NCBI GenBank assembly: GCA_902510635.1
Contig: CABXCB010000003.1
Coordinates: 1-48,809, forward strand
DNA: 48,809 bases
Source of the DNA: an uncultured Pelagibacteraceae bacterium
GTDB lineage: Bacteria; Pseudomonadota; Alphaproteobacteria; Pelagibacterales; Pelagibacteraceae
Reading direction: 5' to 3'
Each line of letters begins with the position of its first letter. The stretch's first letter is position 1. The notes beneath the pieces were generated by a model, which ran no database searches, had not been told where the DNA came from, and saw only the letters and a list, made by a program, of their open reading frames with translations. The position numbers were made by a program, and so were the translations under genes. Below are positions 47,952 through 48,809 of the stretch, piece by piece.

Positions 47952-48809
47952 TTAATTTAATTTTAAGATAGCATTATCTTTTACGATAAACATATCATTA
48001 TGCAAAATATAAGGTCTAGAAATTTTTTCATTATCAATTTTAATAACATCTATTGGTTTTCCGCTTAAGATATCAATAATAATTAATGATCCATTATTTA
48101 AACTCAAATATATTTTATTCTTTGTAACTATAAATCCTTCTGGCTTAATATTTTTTTTTTTATAATTTTTTATTTGATCAAATATACTTGTGATTCTTAA
48201 AATATTTCCATTTCTTGAATCAACAACTACAAAATAACCTTCTAACGAAATAGTTAAAACTATACCATCTGCAAAGGTAGGTCTTAAATTAGAGTTAATT
48301 GATTGTTTCCATTTGATGACCCCATTATTAGAGTCAATTGCAAAAAATTCATTTTTATTATTTGAAAAATAAATTGTTTTATTACTATAAATTAAATCTG
48401 AGTTTTTAAGTGAAAAATAATTTTCATATATTTCACTGCTTTGAGTAGGAGTTTGCCAAAGTAATTGCCCAGTATTTATATCTATAGAACTTAAATCTCC
48501 TAAAGTGTTTATGAAAACTAATTTATTTTCATATATAATTAGTGAAAGTTTTTGTTGGGATTTAATAAATGATTTTTCAGTTTTATAGTTCCATAGCTCT
48601 TTTCCATTTTTAACTGAAATGCACCTTAATACATTCTCAAAATCAATTACAAAAAACTTATCTTTATGAATCTTTATCTGAGAATTAAAAGGAGCAGAAT
48701 TTCTATTTGACCATATTAAACTTCCATCATTAATATCTAGTGCATAAAAATTTGCTAAATTATCAGCAACAACTAAACTTTCATTATTTGAGGCAAAGTA
48801 TAATATAGG
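47952..48809 (-). CDS. PQQ-like beta-propeller repeat protein (BamB-like), 5' end beyond window
   Basis: Open minus-strand frame of 286 codons from the window edge to TAA at 47952: '...FYALDINDGSLIWSNRNSAP...RCISVKNGKELWNYKT...SSIDINTGQLLWQTPTQ...FFAIDSNNGVIKWKQSI...VVDSRNGNILRI...'; absent from the ORF track, presumably because no start lies in the window. Confidence 0.8.
   Translation of the reverse strand, partial: PILYFASNNESLVVADNLANFYALDINDGSLIWSNRNSAPFNSQIKIHKDKFFVIDFENVLRCISVKNGKELWNYKTEKSFIKSQQKLSLIIYENKLVFINTLGDLSSIDINTGQLLWQTPTQSSEIYENYFSLKNSDLIYSNKTIYFSNNKNEFFAIDSNNGVIKWKQSINSNLRPTFADGIVLTISLEGYFVVVDSRNGNILRITSIFDQIKNYKKKNIKPEGFIVTKNKIYLSLNNGSLIIIDILSGKPIDVIKIDNEKISRPYILHNDMFIVKDNAILKLN

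Noticed and set aside
1-48809. CRISPR arrays, tRNA/rRNA genes, transposons, prophage
   Set aside because: No spaced direct repeats, tRNA-like cloverleafs, transposase/integrase motifs or phage structural genes were noticed. tRNAscan/Infernal would be a firmer check.

Overview
This 48.8 kb window is low-GC, densely coded DNA that resembles a marine alphaproteobacterium of the SAR11/Pelagibacterales type. That taxonomic call is inference from base composition and gene content. Most of the window looks like a methylated-amine and one-carbon island. Recognisable parts: a heterotetrameric sarcosine-oxidase/N-methylglutamate-dehydrogenase-like operon (soxBDAG/mgdABCD type, 1354-6465); formate-THF ligase (fhs); glutathione synthesis (gshA/gshB); a GATase, Fe-ADH, ALDH and SDR block; a TRAP transporter divergent from a trimethylamine-monooxygenase-like FMO (tmm); a quaternary-amine/TMAO-type ABC transporter (tmoXWV-like) in line with glpK and gpsA; a DUF1989-GcvT TMAO-demethylase-like gene (tdm); a serine-cycle acetyl-CoA arm (ppc, mtkB, mtkA, mcl); an FAD oxidoreductase, a glutamine-synthetase-family gene and an N-methylglutamate-synthase-like mgsABC cluster with an unknown 137-aa protein; an ammonium transporter with a 73-aa single-TM partner; a second GS-family gene (glnT/gmaS-like); and a diaminopropionate ammonia-lyase-like gene. 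A beta-propeller ORF runs off the right edge and is missing from the ORF track. No tRNA, rRNA, CRISPR array, transposase or phage genes were recognised. The best leads are the co-location of TMA/TMAO demethylation, the NMG module and the serine-cycle arm; several small uncharacterised proteins embedded in these operons; and a compact divergent promoter with an inverted repeat between tmoX-like and tdm-like genes. All family assignments come from reading the sequence by eye; no searches were run.
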